A stretch of DNA of 64,000 nt from Seiridium cupressi (lineage: Eukaryota > Ascomycota > Sordariomycetes > Amphisphaeriales > Sporocadaceae), in assembly GCA_036674765.1 (NCBI GenBank), contig JARVKI010000037.1, positions 248,001 through 312,000 of the forward strand, written 5' to 3'. The notes under the pieces were generated by a model. That model searched no databases, was not told where the DNA came from, and worked only from the letters and a program-made list of their open reading frames with translations. The position numbers were made by a program, and so were the translations under genes. Positions 26,945 through 39,009 of the stretch are shown here, piece after piece; position 1 is the first letter of the stretch; every line of letters starts with the position of its first letter.

Positions 26945-27948
26945 TCAGCTTGCCGGCGGGCTCCCTCCGGCCACTATGGTTTTACAATCATCGTCCTTGT
27001 TCTCGCAGCCCTCGCAATTGCTCACGTCGGCCCCTCTGTTACCCGAGAACGGGCAAACGCCAGCTGCTGGTGCCAAGCCTGGCGCCTCTTCGATGTCTGC
27101 GAGTATCTTCTTGCCGTTCAGGTAACCCTCCTTCTCGATCTCCGGGTGCTCCATTTCATCGGCGAATTCATCACCATCGCGGACGTACCATTTGGCAAAC
27201 AGGTCGTTCTGCACCCAGATCACCTTGCCGATGGCTTTTACGAGCGCAATCTTCTTGTCCATCCTGAGGCGCGGATGAGATAACAGCGCCTCCGTGATTG
27301 TGTCCTGGATGAAGGCGAGACAGGCGCCAATGTGGACATACTCTATGTGTAGGGGGTGTTCACGGCCACGCCCAACGTGCATCAGCCTAGAAGAAAGAAA
27401 GTTTAGCGTCGGCGAATGAGCGTTTGAGGAGATACTCCGATCTCTCTCTCTGACAGGAGATCATTCAGCCACTTACCCGACTTTGTCAAGATACTCCCAG
27501 AACTCCATTGTGCTGGGGTCCGAGCACAGCTTCGCTAGATATGCCCGCAGAAACATCTTCCGGTGCAGAATCTGTGGGCTGTTCTCGGTAAGCGAGGGGT
27601 CTACGGGGCCCTCATAGCTTGTGCTCCTCGTCTCAAAGGCGCGTGCTGTGATGTCGTACTGCAGGAGCTTATGGTAGACGATGTTGACGATGGCTGGGAT
27701 CAATTGCTTGATGTATTTGGCACCCCATATTAATGCCTCTATATCATCTGTGTCCCTGTTAGTTTTCCCATAATTTGAGGGAACCGGGGTGTGAACGTCG
27801 TACTTGAGCTGAAGTCTAGAAATGTGTGCAGATATTGAATGCGGGCTTCTAGATTTGTGTATAGATCTTTACGATCAATATGTTTCATAGGACGGACGCC
27901 TGGTATCATCTTGGTTCGCCGAATGTACCCGTTGGTATCTAAAGACAC
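26945..27948 (-). CDS. Fungal protoglobin / globin-sensor domain protein
   Basis: Three exons on the minus strand (27948-27804, 27747-27477, 27386-26945) are joined by introns of 56 and 90 bp and encode a single protoglobin domain. The first in-frame ATG is at 27909, giving 272 residues. The frame remains open upstream to 27948 and the preceding residues (SLDTNGYIRRTK) look coding, so a short 5' exon may be missed. Family features are the MIPGVRP start, LEARIQYLHTFLDFS, and the heme-pocket segment HVGRGREHPLHIEYVHIG, with the FIQDTI helix and KAIGKVIWVQNDLFAKWY at the end. Protoglobins bind heme and diatomic gases, and the role in fungi is not established. The C-terminal tail is Cys-rich (CPFSG, CEGCENKDDDC). 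Confidence 0.82.
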
Positions 27949-29437
27949 TGATTGTACGGAATTAGAAGTTTGCTACCAGCTCCGAGACCTGGGATTGGCT
28001 ACAGCGGGTGTTTCTATTGAACAGTTAATTGAGTAAATTGGTGAACTAAGAGCCTCCTCCTATGAGAGCTTAAGACCTTTTATTTCTACGAACTCCAGAT
28101 TCACTCCTAAAGATGCTGTCAAATTCTTTCCGTGTAATTGGTGACGCCCTACTTTGAGAATGAAGTGATTGTGGTATGATGCGCATCTTAAAATCGTCCG
28201 ATGTGCAGCGCGGTAGCTTCCGAGCCCGCCTAGTGACGAAAATAAACTGGAAGCCCCACCGGTCCGTAAGGCTGGGGATGCATGATTTAGAGCACGAGGG
28301 CCCATATTCCTTCGTGAGTTAATTCAAAACCGAACCGTTGGAAATATGCCCCGGTGCGTCTTCGCGTGCACTTCTAGAATATCCGCGTTATTCCGCCGGT
28401 ATAGTCGGCGCCGCCCTATCCGTCGTGCCAAGTTGACGGAATGGACCAAGTCTTAAAAGATCGGCAGGTCCCCCTTGTTTGGGGAGTGCGCCTGTCAGCG
28501 CCGACCCGACGCAGCTGATGGAGCTCGTTCGATATTTCGCGGCAGCTCTAGCACGGTTCTGTTCGCGTCGTAGCGCAATGCAACAGAACGCCCATTGCGA
28601 TTGTTTGCACCGGGTGTAATTGCGTGTTTGATTCTTATGAATTGAACGAGGGAACGCAAGACCGCAAACTTGCTAACCTAGAGGCTTCTCATTCGTATGG
28701 ACAAACATGGGGGTCATTCCACGAGACACAGTGGCTAGTGCCTTGCAAACTACGCGGGACGCTGTCTAGGAATCCGGAGTAAAAACAATCAGGGATATCA
28801 TGGAGAAACTGTTACAAAGTCTTCATCTCCATCAGAACCGGACGCAGATACAGCCTGCAAGTCGCCCTGTACGACAGTCTGAGCCGCGAAGGGTATGAGA
28901 CTTAGTACGATCGTTCTATTTCATAATCGGAGCTCAACTTCATAGTGCGTAGACACGTTCGCCTGTGTGTAGTAAACAAAACATAGAGACGGATGGGTAC
29001 GAGTCGCGGGATACACTGTTTTGGCATGGGAGTATTGCCGACCAAACCGAGTGGGAGTCGCTATGCGGCGAGTCCAAGATACACATTCATTGATATGGGT
29101 TCTGTGAGTGGTAAGCTGTTGTGCAATTGCGACTGAGGCCTGTGTCGAGAGTTGATGATCGTCCACGATAGTCCAACAAGAGCTTTCATGGTAGCCACTG
29201 TGGCAGCGGGAACGTGGGTTCTCTGTAGCACTATGCACTCAACCCGGTGGGCATGAGATATTATTGTATGGGTATTGATTTAAGTCCTTTCTGGAACCGC
29301 CCCTTGTCTTGCAGATATTCTATGCCGCCGGTCCAATGATATCCTAATTCTCTAATATTCCGTGCCAGCCCATGAACGCCATATCATGCCATGCTATGCA
29401 GTGCTACACTTCTTCATCTTGTTTGATGTGCCAATCC
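27949..29437. other. Intergenic region
   Basis: About 1.5 kb between the protoglobin 5' end and the HECT gene 3' end. It may hold a missed first exon of the protoglobin. Nothing else is supported. Confidence 0.45.
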
Positions 29438-32400
29438 TCAGCGCAAACCGAAACCCTCACTCTCGTTGACTGCTTGCCATAACGAGGTCTCCAGCCTCTC
29501 TCGTCGCGCGTAACGGAAAAGATTCAGAACGTTGAAACAGGTACGCGCCGTGGGGTATCTCCCGGTATCGTCGCCGAGGCAACTAATCTTGATGATGAGA
29601 GACGTTGCTCCCATGGCCGGGATGCGATCACTGCCAGTGATGAACGACAGCAGGCGTCGTTGATCGCCTACAGTTGCCGCAGCAAACGAGTCCCAAAACC
29701 AGTCTATCGTAGGCTCATTCCTCGGCTCGTTCTCATTCTTGGAACCGTCCCAGTTGGTATACTTCGCTACAGCTCTGAGTGAAGTGATGTCGAGTGGTTC
29801 GTCGGATCCTCGAACAAGAAGCTCGATTTCTTCCGGTCTAAAGAGTGACAACGCGTTGCCTGCGCAGACAGTAAAGAAACCTCGCTTGAAAGGCTCGAAT
29901 TGGCGCTTGACCGACTCATCGAGGAGGTATCTCACGTAGAGATCCACGTACTCGCGTCGGTTCGCATTGGTGACCGGCTTCGTGTCACCTCCCCAACAAA
30001 GAGGAACGCGTGATCTGGTTCCATACCTTTCCACCTCCACGGCGAAGTCGAGACAGAAAGTGCTCTCGACATCGCCCTCAAACTCGAGGAGCTGACGGAG
30101 CCCATTCGCGAGCCGAGGTCGGTACTCTGCTAGGTCGTCGAGGGTGTACGCCATTGTTGGGCGCTGTAGAATCGAGTTGCTCGTTACAGAAGCAGGCGCT
30201 GCAGCAAGCAATTTCCGAAAAGCAAAGGGTGGGAATGCCACATCTAGAATCACGGAGTTATATATGGCCAAGCCCAGAACGACCCCAACGAGAAAATATT
30301 GATCTGTCGTCTCAAACGTGTGAGGATTGAAGTAGCAGTACTGAGAGTCCTCGTCGAATACGAATAGTCCTGTTTCCATTAGTACTGCTTCAGAACCAAC
30401 TTGGTGACAACTTACCATGGTCAGGATTGAATACATCCCTGACGAGGAGCTGAAACCATTCCTTCCGTAGACCTCCAGCGTCGACACCCTCTTCGCCTTG
30501 AAATTCGATACGTAATCCTTTCTTGATGTCTTCGCTGCCGCTTCCAACGACCTCACTGACTTTGGCTAGGCTGTCCTCGACGAGACATTCGCGCCGGACG
30601 CTCAGGAACAAGTACTGGGTGTTACTTTTATGCGTAAGGAGGCTATCGAAGAATGCATCCCGAGCCTTTCCATGCATTTGCCGTTTGGCATCAAATTCTA
30701 GAATCTCTATTTTCGCCGCGATGCTTAGGAAAAATGGGTATTGACAGAAAGCAAACTTGCCCTTCCTTGACTCCCACATTTCAAAATCTGTTTTGAAGTC
30801 CAGACAATCGAGAAGTGTGTTGTAGAAATCACTAGTGGCAAGTAGATGGCCGTGGGCGTGTTTAACGCTTACTGCGTTTCGCTTCACGTGAGTTAGGTTG
30901 TTGGCGGCAAACACCAAAGCCATGACCTTAGCACCGGCCTTGAGTTGCCAGTCGTCACAGTATGTCAGCCTTGGCGGTTCAGCTGATTGTTTTTGCTTCT
31001 GTGAATTAGTCCGTGGGGTTAAGGCGGCATGAAGCGAAGCTGCGGTCGCCCCAGTACGTGAGTTAGGCATCTCTGGGATCAGCCCGGCTGTCAAATCCAC
31101 CTTTACTTCGACCCTCTTCTCACTCTGCCGCCTGAGACGGTAGTTTACGAAGCTGCCGATGAGGTCTTTGATCTGCAAGAAGAGGTGCTCGGGAAGCTTT
31201 GAAAACCACGCTACGAGCTGATGGTGGCACTGATCCGAAGAGTTTGATATCAGGCCGAGAATTCGCTTGATAAGCCCTGAGTGCCGTCCAATTGCAGATC
31301 GTTCTTCGTTCACAGCCTGTACATCAGGTACCTGGTGTTTCCCCTTACCCAAGTGTTGATATTCTCCCCCGTAGCTTCTGTGGTCCGAAACCAGCAACGG
31401 ATTGACGATGATGAGCAATAAGAACCTCACATCTTGAGGCTCCACGAGCAACCTGCCAGGCCGCTTCAAAAGCATCTCGTTGCACTTCAGCAATACTCTC
31501 TGTAAATGGCCTTGTGCCTCGAGTACAATGGCCTCAAATTGCTGTCTTTCCTGTCCCGAGAGCTCCTTGATCTGATTCGTGTCTCGACTTTCTTTGTACA
31601 GACCCGTCCACGGCCTGGCGGCATCAATGATATTGGTATACCATTCTAGCACTTCGCCCCAATCAACCCGTGGTGATCGAGAACTGACAAACGTGTGGCT
31701 GTCTTCCTTGCGCTGAGAACGCGACCTAGGCATCTCTTGCTGTCCACCGGTCCACCATTGGGCATTCTCCGCCAGGTCCCCAACAAGGAGCATTTTCGCA
31801 TCTAGCTCAGTGACAAGCGCATCATCTTGATTAGGTATCGGTTCCTGACGTTGCGGCACAGGTTTCCTCTTAATTCGCATCTGCGGTTGCGGTTTAATAT
31901 TGAAACTTGGCCGCCTAGGAATGAAGGATGTGTTGATGTTCGTATGAGACCCAAAACTGCTGATCAAGTAGTCCTCAACTGGCTTGAACACTCTTTTCGG
32001 ATCAAGAGACTCGCCCCCAGTCGGCCGACCATCGAGCGGAAAGTTCAAACTGCGCGGGTCTGGATAAGACGTTGAGTGGGATCTGGTTGCTGGGCTGATT
32101 CGATGTGATGGGTTTGGCTCGAGATGCCCATCCCCATGGTCATCAAATACTGGACTGTAGCCGCTCACTGGTGGTGTGGCACCATGAGATGGCGATCTCC
32201 CATGCTGGCTCGAAGGGTTCAGCTTTGAAAAATAATCCCCCGAACCCTTTGGCAGTGGTTTGCCTGGCCGCGCTCCGGGAGACAACTTCTGCCCATCAAG
32301 ACCCGCGAAAGAGTTTAACGCCTGCTGCAGACAGTGACGCACCAACCTCCTTGTATGGTCTAGCGATAATGGTCTGGAAGTGTCCAGAGGTCGGCCTTCT

Positions 32401-32900
32401 TCTGATTTTGGGGTGTACGGCTTCAAATCATTGATTGTCGCGCATATGGTACACCTGAAGATACTCAACTCTTTCGGCCACCTGACCTTGCCACCGCAAG
32501 TCATGCAGTTTCCATTCGCAAAATCGGTGGGGCCGCGATGGGGCTTCGTGGGAGTCATGGTCGGCCGCGAGGTCGACTGACCGGCTCTGGAGAAATTGTC
32601 ATGGATCGTCTCGTCGCGGCTGGGTTGTTTTCTGGGCTTCTTGGAGGCAAAAAGCGAGGGAAACGGGTGGCTCATGGAGCGAGAATGTGCCAGCCGGCCT
32701 TGGGAGCTCATGGTCTCGGGAACCTCCACATCATCGTCGGAGCTCGATTCCGGCTGCACCTGCTGGCTACGGGAGGCGGCGAAGACGTCAAGGTCACCCA
32801 GCGGCGGGTTGGGTGCTGGCCTTCGAGGAGGGGCAGGTGCGGTCGGATTGAGCCCATTGCGATCTTGGAGGGGATGATGTCGTCTTGAGCCAAATGCCAT
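29438..32900 (-). CDS. HECT-type E3 ubiquitin ligase, Hul4-like
   Basis: The exons on the minus strand are 32900-30416 and 30369-29438, with a 46-bp intron (GTAAGT..CAG), encoding 1138 residues. The C-terminal HECT domain accepts ubiquitin from an E2 on its catalytic cysteine and passes it to substrates. The domain starts around residue 790 (IEFQGEEGVDAGGLRKEWF) and ends with the canonical TARTCFNVLNL motif, catalytic Cys1106, and a C-terminal FGLR. The splice joins the N and C lobe-forming segments exactly (FNPDHG / LFVFDEDSQYCYF). The N-terminal 400 residues are disordered except for a Cys4 zinc-ribbon-like motif C-x2-C-x16-C-x2-C near residues 138-159. Overall layout resembles yeast Hul4, so that is the suggested orthology. 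Confidence 0.92.
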
Positions 32901-34283
32901 GGTTCATTTCACCGGGATAGCTGGTGCCCCAATTATCCCATGCATTTCGTGATAGTTTCCATGTGGAAGCAGCGCGAAGGGTGCGACACTGCCGGGAAAG
33001 CCTGTACTGCTGATATTTGGGCGGCGGAGCGATGTGGATAACTACTGCGAGAGAGAGCGATCATGCGAAGGAGCAGAAACGAGGAATACCTCTCAGCTAA
33101 CAATGCACCGGAGTTGGAGAGAGCGAGCTGCCTCGGCCGACAGTAGATCACAGCTCGATAATGGCGAGTCACAAATGCGCCTTGTAGTGGGCAATGATGA
33201 TGTCGGAATCTGAAGTCCAAACTTTAAGCATTCAGCATTGCCGCCCAAAGGCGCCTCGGCACTGGCACCAGGCACTTGGAATTCCGGGATTCCCGGTGTC
33301 AACAGTGCAAAGGGTCCACTGTCCCTGTCAACCTGTCAAAAATCCCCTGTTGCATTGCTTCCGACTGACACTCTCTCCAGTCCTACCGTGGCGTATGCAG
33401 AAATCCTTGAGTGATTTCGCCTTTGCTTCACGATGCCATTGTATCTGTGCCGCAAGCCGAAGCTAGTCTACACATCCGCAATCAACTGGTGAGACACCAG
33501 CAGGCGCCCACATTTGGATCAGCGACACTGAAACGCCATTGCTAATCTTGCTTAATTCGGCCAAGCAATGCCATCGAAGTCGTCTCAAAAGGCAGAGGCA
33601 TATCCCTCAGCTACAATGTATAAATGTTGATAGATCGGCACACCGGGTCGCCGAATAGATGTATGCCAGCATCTTTGGCAGGGCGCCGCCGAGCTGCAGC
33701 TAGCAGCATGATGTATATTAATGTCAGGCTGTAGCCTTGCAGTCCATATTGCAAGCAATCCCATATGTGCGTGTTTATGATTTGCATGACGCCAAAACTT
33801 GCTGGCCGAGCCCAAATGACGCACCTCTCGCTCCACTGCATTTAGACACTGCAGATCTCCAAGTCGGATCCATCAAATCACTTCGCGACACGACCAGCGA
33901 ACCCTTGACATTTGATATGCATCAAAGTACTATGTAAACAAAGAGACGTCACCCTGTTATATTGTCAGGCAAAACAGCCAAACAAATCAGATATCAGGCA
34001 CACAGCGCCCGTCTTACTAGGTGAGAACTATTGAGATTTGATGCTTTGACTGCACTATGTAAACGAGCTGTCATAATCGTGTTTACGCTTTAACGGTATA
34101 CCAGAAGCGACGTCATCAGAATTGGGTTGTCGCCCGATCATGTCCAAAAGATATAAAAGATAGAACAGCTCTTCCATTGATACGTTGAAACCTACTGCAT
34201 ATTATTCATTGTCTTAACTGCGCACTAAAAAAAAAGGCATACAAATTAATAACCAAGCTCAATCAACACTCGTCATCCTCATT
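32901..34283. other. Divergent promoter region between HECT gene and con-6
   Basis: About 1.4 kb between divergently transcribed genes. No gene is supported. A short A-rich run precedes the con-6 leader near 34227. Confidence 0.5.
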
Positions 34284-34601
34284 ATGGACTCAGCAGGGGC
34301 CAAGTCAACCATGTCTCGCGACATGGAAGAAATTACCCAGAGTAAGGAGGCCACCTCCAACTCAGTCAGAGGCCATAAGGCAAACCTTTCCAATCCCAGT
34401 ACGTCTTGACTGTCTCCAGCGTCCTCTTTCGTGCTCCCATGAGCTGACCAATTCTTAGACACTAGTGAAGCCTCCAAGGAGAACAGCCGTCAGGCGATCG
34501 AGAACCTGGGGGGAGAGGCTGCACACTATGGCGATGAGAAAGATCCGCGAAGCAAGAGTGCTGCTGATGCGCTTGATGGAAGTCGGGCCATGAACCGTTA
34601 G
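34284..34601 (+). CDS. con-6: Conidiation-specific protein 6 family (CON-6)
   Basis: This is a small two-exon gene: exons 34284-34398 and 34459-34601, with a 60-bp intron (GTACGT, GCTGAC branch, TAG), encoding 85 residues. The spliced product contains the CON-6 family repeat GHKANLSNPNTSEASKENSR, and the motif is complete only after splicing. It has one repeat, with a hydrophilic, Ser/Ala/Asp-rich tail. CON-6 proteins are small, abundant, hydrophilic proteins expressed during conidiation in Neurospora and relatives; their biochemical role is not known. The start has several Met codons, and the first is chosen. Confidence 0.9.
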
Positions 34602-35398
34602 CTCGAGCCATACTACGGTGATTCATTCATAAGGACTGTGTATTAGAACTACCGCATTGGGACTATAAAAGTATTACCCCGCAGAGTGAGATATGACCTC
34701 ACGCGTAATCTAAAGCAGCCATCTAATGCACGCTTAATGCACCCTCAAACTTCTCATTCATGTACATGTGTTTAACCTACAGCGTACTGTTCTTCCTTGA
34801 TAGCGCTCGCTTCCGGGGCTGCGGGTACAGCACCCACCTCAGAGACGAACCGCAGGTGTCATTCGCGCCCTCGTCGTGAGGAGGGCGTGCTTGCTTTACT
34901 ATGAATTGCACACTGCCCCCTGAAATAAATCTAAGACTTTCCGGTCGGAGGTATCTGCCTTCATGCGCCCTTCAGAAACAGCCATTCATTACACTGTACA
35001 ATGTCCGACAAGCAAAACTTCCCAAAGCCCCACCCCATCACTGGCAGCTGCGTGTACGCTTCCCACTAGTACAATAATAACTTTCCGGAAGACCGGCGGT
35101 TATGAGAGAGTTACGATTGCGGTGGGTACCGTGGATGCCCTTTACCGGTTCGGCGAGGGCGCGGATGGCAAGGACGTGCTAGAAGAAGGGTTTGGCTTAG
35201 CCTTGACCAGTGGAGGTAGCAATTATGAACGGTGTCGCAATGGGATCAGGTATCACAGACGGTATTCAAATTTTGGGTCATAAGAGAGGTCGAAGATGAG
35301 AGAGCGTGAGATTGCGAAGGTACTGAGCTACGTTGCTTCTTCTACATGATTTGGAGGAGCAGACACTCTACCACACTATCCGGCTCAAACGTCCGTCT
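34602..35398. other. Intergenic region downstream of con-6
   Basis: About 800 bp. A frame at 34963-35283 has no recognisable feature. A GC-rich inverted repeat (CGCCCTC/GAGGGCG) near 34867-34888 may act as a hairpin. Confidence 0.45.
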
Positions 35399-36046
35399 TT
35401 AAATTAAGTCATTCTTGACTGAATTAGCGGCCTTGACGCTCAATCCTTTGGGGGTTTCGTCGTTCAAAGACGCTGCACCCGGCCTGTATGGCTGATAGCG
35501 ACCCCAGTTGTTAGTATTGATTCCGTCCGGATCCAACCTCGTGGTAACCATGCGACCTATTGCTCCTGTGAACCATTCAGCCCAATATGCGACCCAAAAC
35601 CAGGCAAAGCTGGCGAAAGGCAGACTTCCAGGATATCTGTGCCCTTGAAGTATTCCCCCAATCGCATAGGCGAAGTGGATATGCGCGGCTAGAAAGCCAG
35701 CCAGACACGGATCAGGTTCATACGGACGGAGGCGAGAGCGAAGTTTGTTCCTGACCTCCCGATGGAAGCGCACCAAGAATAACGTGGTTAAAGAACTGAA
35801 GAATGATGCGCCTAATGTCATGACTGGCTCAGCTTCACGAGATATGTCGGGAAACGATAGGTGGTATAGGATGGTAACACTAATTAGAAGCCAGCCTGTT
35901 GCAATTACCATCTTATCAGTCATAATAAGCCGGTCATGAAAATGGGCGACTGCTTGCGAGAAGCCACGTCTGCCGAAATTCGCGAATGCAACTTTCAGGC
36001 TATTCTGCCCTGTGTTTCTTGGCTGCTCTGTCTTTACTTTTTCCAT
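35399..36046 (-). CDS. Small multi-span membrane protein, unknown
   Basis: Single exon of 215 residues from the ATG at 36046. The frame is open further upstream to 36253, but those codons look like leader sequence. The protein has about four hydrophobic segments: around residues 45-65, 75-95, 118-140 and 140-160. The last carries the aromatic stretch FAWFWVAYWAEWFTGAIGRM. A hydrophilic C-terminal tail follows. I do not recognise the family. The aromatic segment recurs in the adjacent frame at 36365-36590 (WWFWMAYWTERLTGWAEK), which indicates a local duplication. Confidence 0.6.
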   Translation of the reverse strand: MEKVKTEQPRNTGQNSLKVAFANFGRRGFSQAVAHFHDRLIMTDKMVIATGWLLISVTILYHLSFPDISREAEPVMTLGASFFSSLTTLFLVRFHREVRNKLRSRLRPYEPDPCLAGFLAAHIHFAYAIGGILQGHRYPGSLPFASFAWFWVAYWAEWFTGAIGRMVTTRLDPDGINTNNWGRYQPYRPGAASLNDETPKGLSVKAANSVKNDLI

Positions 36047-36364
36047 CTTCAACTGTAGTGAGGTGGCGTCAGCTTGGGCAAGGAAGAAGAATGGTGCTGG
36101 ACCTTTGTTTCTAGTTGAAGCGAGGTGTGATTTGTTTCTGCTGAATTTATATCTTTGGACTTGTAAGGCCGAATATTGGAGTATGACGCAAAGCGAAACA
36201 CCGCGTTTCACCCAGGAAGTTCTACCATTGACAGTCCTTCTTCCGGTACACACATAATCCCGCTCTGGTATGTTCTTCGAAGGAAACGTTCCTTGAGAAG
36301 TGCCTAGGGTATCCGTTCAATGATCTTATAAACTAATGAATTGTCGTCCGTCTGTCTTGGGCCG

Positions 36365-36734
36365 TTATATCGTATTCATGAGTGATCGTAAGCTGAAGCG
36401 ATCCAAACTCTTTTCAGCCCATCCGGTGAGTCGTTCGGTCCAGTATGCCATCCAGAACCACCAATAAAGATCGTACCACCAAAGTACCGACCAGACTGCA
36501 TTTCTCGAACTTCCTGGCGTGCACACCACGAAATAGTATTGGGTCAAGTCGAAATTCGTCGCTCGTGTGGCCATAATTCCAATCCATGCGGAGAAGTCCT
36601 AATAATCCTAGGAAAATGCACGGAGCGAATACAATGGCTACCTCCGGTAGGCTGCTAACGAGGCGATGTAGATGAGTTACAATGCAGGTCGCTACGGCCA
36701 AAACAATGGCGATTCGATTTGTTTCGGGCTGCAT
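36365..36734 (-). pseudogene. Possible divergent or decayed paralogue of the adjacent membrane protein
   Basis: Two overlapping minus-strand frames contribute. The upstream one (36734 to about 36600) starts at an ATG and is hydrophobic. The downstream one (about 36597-36365) encodes ATRATNFDLTQYY followed by the aromatic WWFWMAYWTERLTG, which parallels the neighbour's WFWVAYWAEWFTG. They could be joined by splicing to an acceptor at GGATTATTAG just before 36597, with a donor such as GTAACT near 36690, or the gene could be frameshifted. I could not settle which. The product would be shorter than the neighbour because one predicted membrane segment is missing. Confidence 0.4.
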
Positions 36735-37461
36735 CGTCTGGGTTCCTGCTTCAGTGGACAGTGTAAGATTTAGTGCGGACTGTTCTACTGCAGAATATTT
36801 AGTCTTGATTTACCTTAGGAAATTATTGTTTCGAGGTCGACCTTCAATGGAGCTCTGTCGACATTATTTATGGCGGAATGTTCAGGGCTGTGCGTGGCTG
36901 CCTCAAATACGCGAAAGATGTCCTGGTCTGACTTAGAGGTGGCCAGCCGCGCCCATGGATCGGTTACACACATTATGGCTGCGTAGAAAGCCTATCACGT
37001 AAAATTGCTCGTATTCACGATAAAGAGCCCCGAACTCTTCATTTTCTCCCACTATTTTGTATCTCACTCTCAATTAATACAAAAATTGCTAGTCACGATA
37101 CGAGCGCTGAGAGCATCACTTTTAAACAATCAAAAGTAATCTGACGATATTGTATTCGATTGTCTATTCTCTTTGTCTTGTTTTTACGGAATTGTGGCCG
37201 CGATCTAGACGATTCGCGGTTCTAGCTTTTCGCAACCATGAAGTGAAGGGCGATGGGCTTGAACTACGCCCTTCACCACCGAAAACTGCTCACCGGTGAG
37301 CAATAATTTCGCAGCGCTTATGGTCTGATAATATGACCACTTAACGGAACTGCTTGATTAGATCGCTCTGTACTAGAGTGGGCTACTCATGTAGGTATTC
37401 ACCCTCAATATGGGAATTCTTTGGGCCCCCTTTTTCATTTGTAGCTTGGGTGACTGCTGTC
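36735..37461. other. Spacer at the left border of the metabolite cluster, with inverted repeats
   Basis: No gene is supported. The stretch is A/T-rich between 37000 and 37190. It contains a hairpin of perfect 10-bp arms (37243-37252 and 37267-37276) and a perfect 14-bp palindrome (37288-37301). Confidence 0.5.
37243..37301. repeat. Hairpin and adjacent palindrome at cluster border
   Basis: GTGAAGGGCG at 37243-37252 pairs perfectly with CGCCCTTCAC at 37267-37276 across a 14-base loop. Eleven bases on, GCTCACCGGTGAGC at 37288-37301 is a perfect palindrome. The function is unknown; it could be a protein-binding site or the worn end of a transposon. Confidence 0.5.
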
Positions 37462-39009
37462 TCAAACGGTGACTTCTCCCAGGAAAGGCATCGGTTTGGA
37501 AGCGGATACCTCTTCAGCACCGGATGTTTCGAGATTTGGGAATAGGTCCCAAGACCCTTCGAGCCCAGTATAATAAACCCATCTCGACATATTTCCCAGC
37601 ACCATCTCACCACCCCGTCCAACGTGATTCCGCACACCATTGGCCATAGGCTCAGGTATGAAGGCACCGCCATGTTCATTTGCCCTCTCCACCGCGTCCA
37701 GTGTCAAATGAGCAATCTTGATGAAATCAGACCGCGCCAGTGGAAAGCCTGTAGCAGGATTTCCCGCGAGTGTCTCCAGAGCAAACAGAGCACGTACCAT
37801 CTTGACAACGTGGCCGTCATCGTGATACTTGTTCGCGCGACGAATCAGCTCAGGCCAGCCATCTGCTGGGTGTCGTGCTGTGTACTCGGTAATCCGATCC
37901 GGGTATAAAGCTGGGCTCCCACAACCGGCGTACATGACAGCGTCGGACCGCGCCTTAGCTTCTAGCAATCGTGCCTTATTGGAATCGCTAATCCAGTCTT
38001 GCGCCATGATAGCTGGATAGAATACCGACGTTGTTGCTGCGTGCATCATGATGAAGTCCAATGTTTCTTTCTTGCCAGGTCGCTGAGCCGCGCCGGTCAT
38101 GTAGGTACAAGTGTACATCATTTCTTCCGTTTGCCGTTTGATATCCTCCGTACTGGCCTGAACACGGAATTGAGCCAAATGCGGAACTAGCTGCTCCTTA
38201 GCACGCTTCATCAGCCCGTCACTGATTTTGTTCAAGGGATCTGACGGTCTCACAGCCGTGAGGATCTCGGGATCATTGCGCAAGCCATCGAGAATCTCGA
38301 ACAAAGGTTTCGATGTGGCGGTCGGATTCTGATTCACATACTCTTCTGTAGGAAACAGAAAGTCCTTGGGCCAGTCATCGTGGATGCAGGCAGCAGCAAG
38401 AGATTCTGCTACTGTGCATGGTTGCTGAAACTCGATACCGCATCCTAGGTGGATGAGAGGGTGCATGAAGCCAGAGTGCATGCGCCCGAAGATATCGTTT
38501 GCAAATTCGTCTCCTTTCAAGAGATATTCGTTGACAACATCTGGCACACCCCTTTCGGCGATCTCATCTTGGAAGAACCGCACAAAGTCTGCGTAGTATT
38601 CTGCCTTTCCCATGTTCTCTCTAAAGAATGCTTTGTCTTTGAGACCCACGGAGACCGAGGCTGGTTGTCTTTTAAGCGGTGCCTGGTACGATTTGTTGTA
38701 GTCGTATAGGTCCTGGATCTCGGTTGGTGTCGATCCAAGCGCCCAGAGGGCAAGAAGGTGGTGAACAATATGGTCTCCAACCCATTTTAGCTAGGGATTC
38801 ATCGATTTGCTGGTTTTTGTTTGAAACTCACTGTGAAACCCGGCATCATTGAATCGAGCATGATACAAAGCGTTGTTGATCATCAAGAGCTCAGAGACTT
38901 TGTGTGCACTCTCTTGAGTCAGATTGCCCACGTTTGTACTTCCGGCTGTCGCGACGGGCGACAGCGAGATGCTATAGGCTGTAGCGGGGTTGGTGGTTGA
39001 AGGACCCAT
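37462..39009 (-). CDS. aflY: AflY-like DUF4243 oxidase (questin-oxidase family)
   Basis: The exons on the minus strand are 39009-38832 and 38774-37462, with a 57-bp intron (GTGAGT..GAG), encoding 496 residues, the length of the aflatoxin AflY/HypA protein. Family features include the N-terminal NNALYHARFNDAGFHNHIVHHLLALW, completed by the splice, then HSGFMHPLIHLGCGIEFQQP, and a late segment with AHLTLDAVERANEHGG. DUF4243 enzymes perform Baeyer-Villiger-type ring opening of anthraquinones; AflY and its sterigmatocystin and dothistromin relatives act with AflX in converting versicolorin A toward the xanthone skeleton. It shares a 361-bp divergent promoter, which contains an AflR-like site, with the AflX-like gene, so the pair is probably co-regulated. 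The exact substrate here is inferred from context. Confidence 0.85.

Noticed and set aside
27350..27362. GTGTTCACGG, a partial match to the MITE end
   Set aside because: Only ten bases, inside the protoglobin coding exon, with no partner repeat; chance similarity.
35399..36253. Using the upstream ATG at 36253 for the membrane protein
   Set aside because: The added 69 residues are basic, lack structure and look like untranslated leader; the ATG at 36046 begins the plausible protein.
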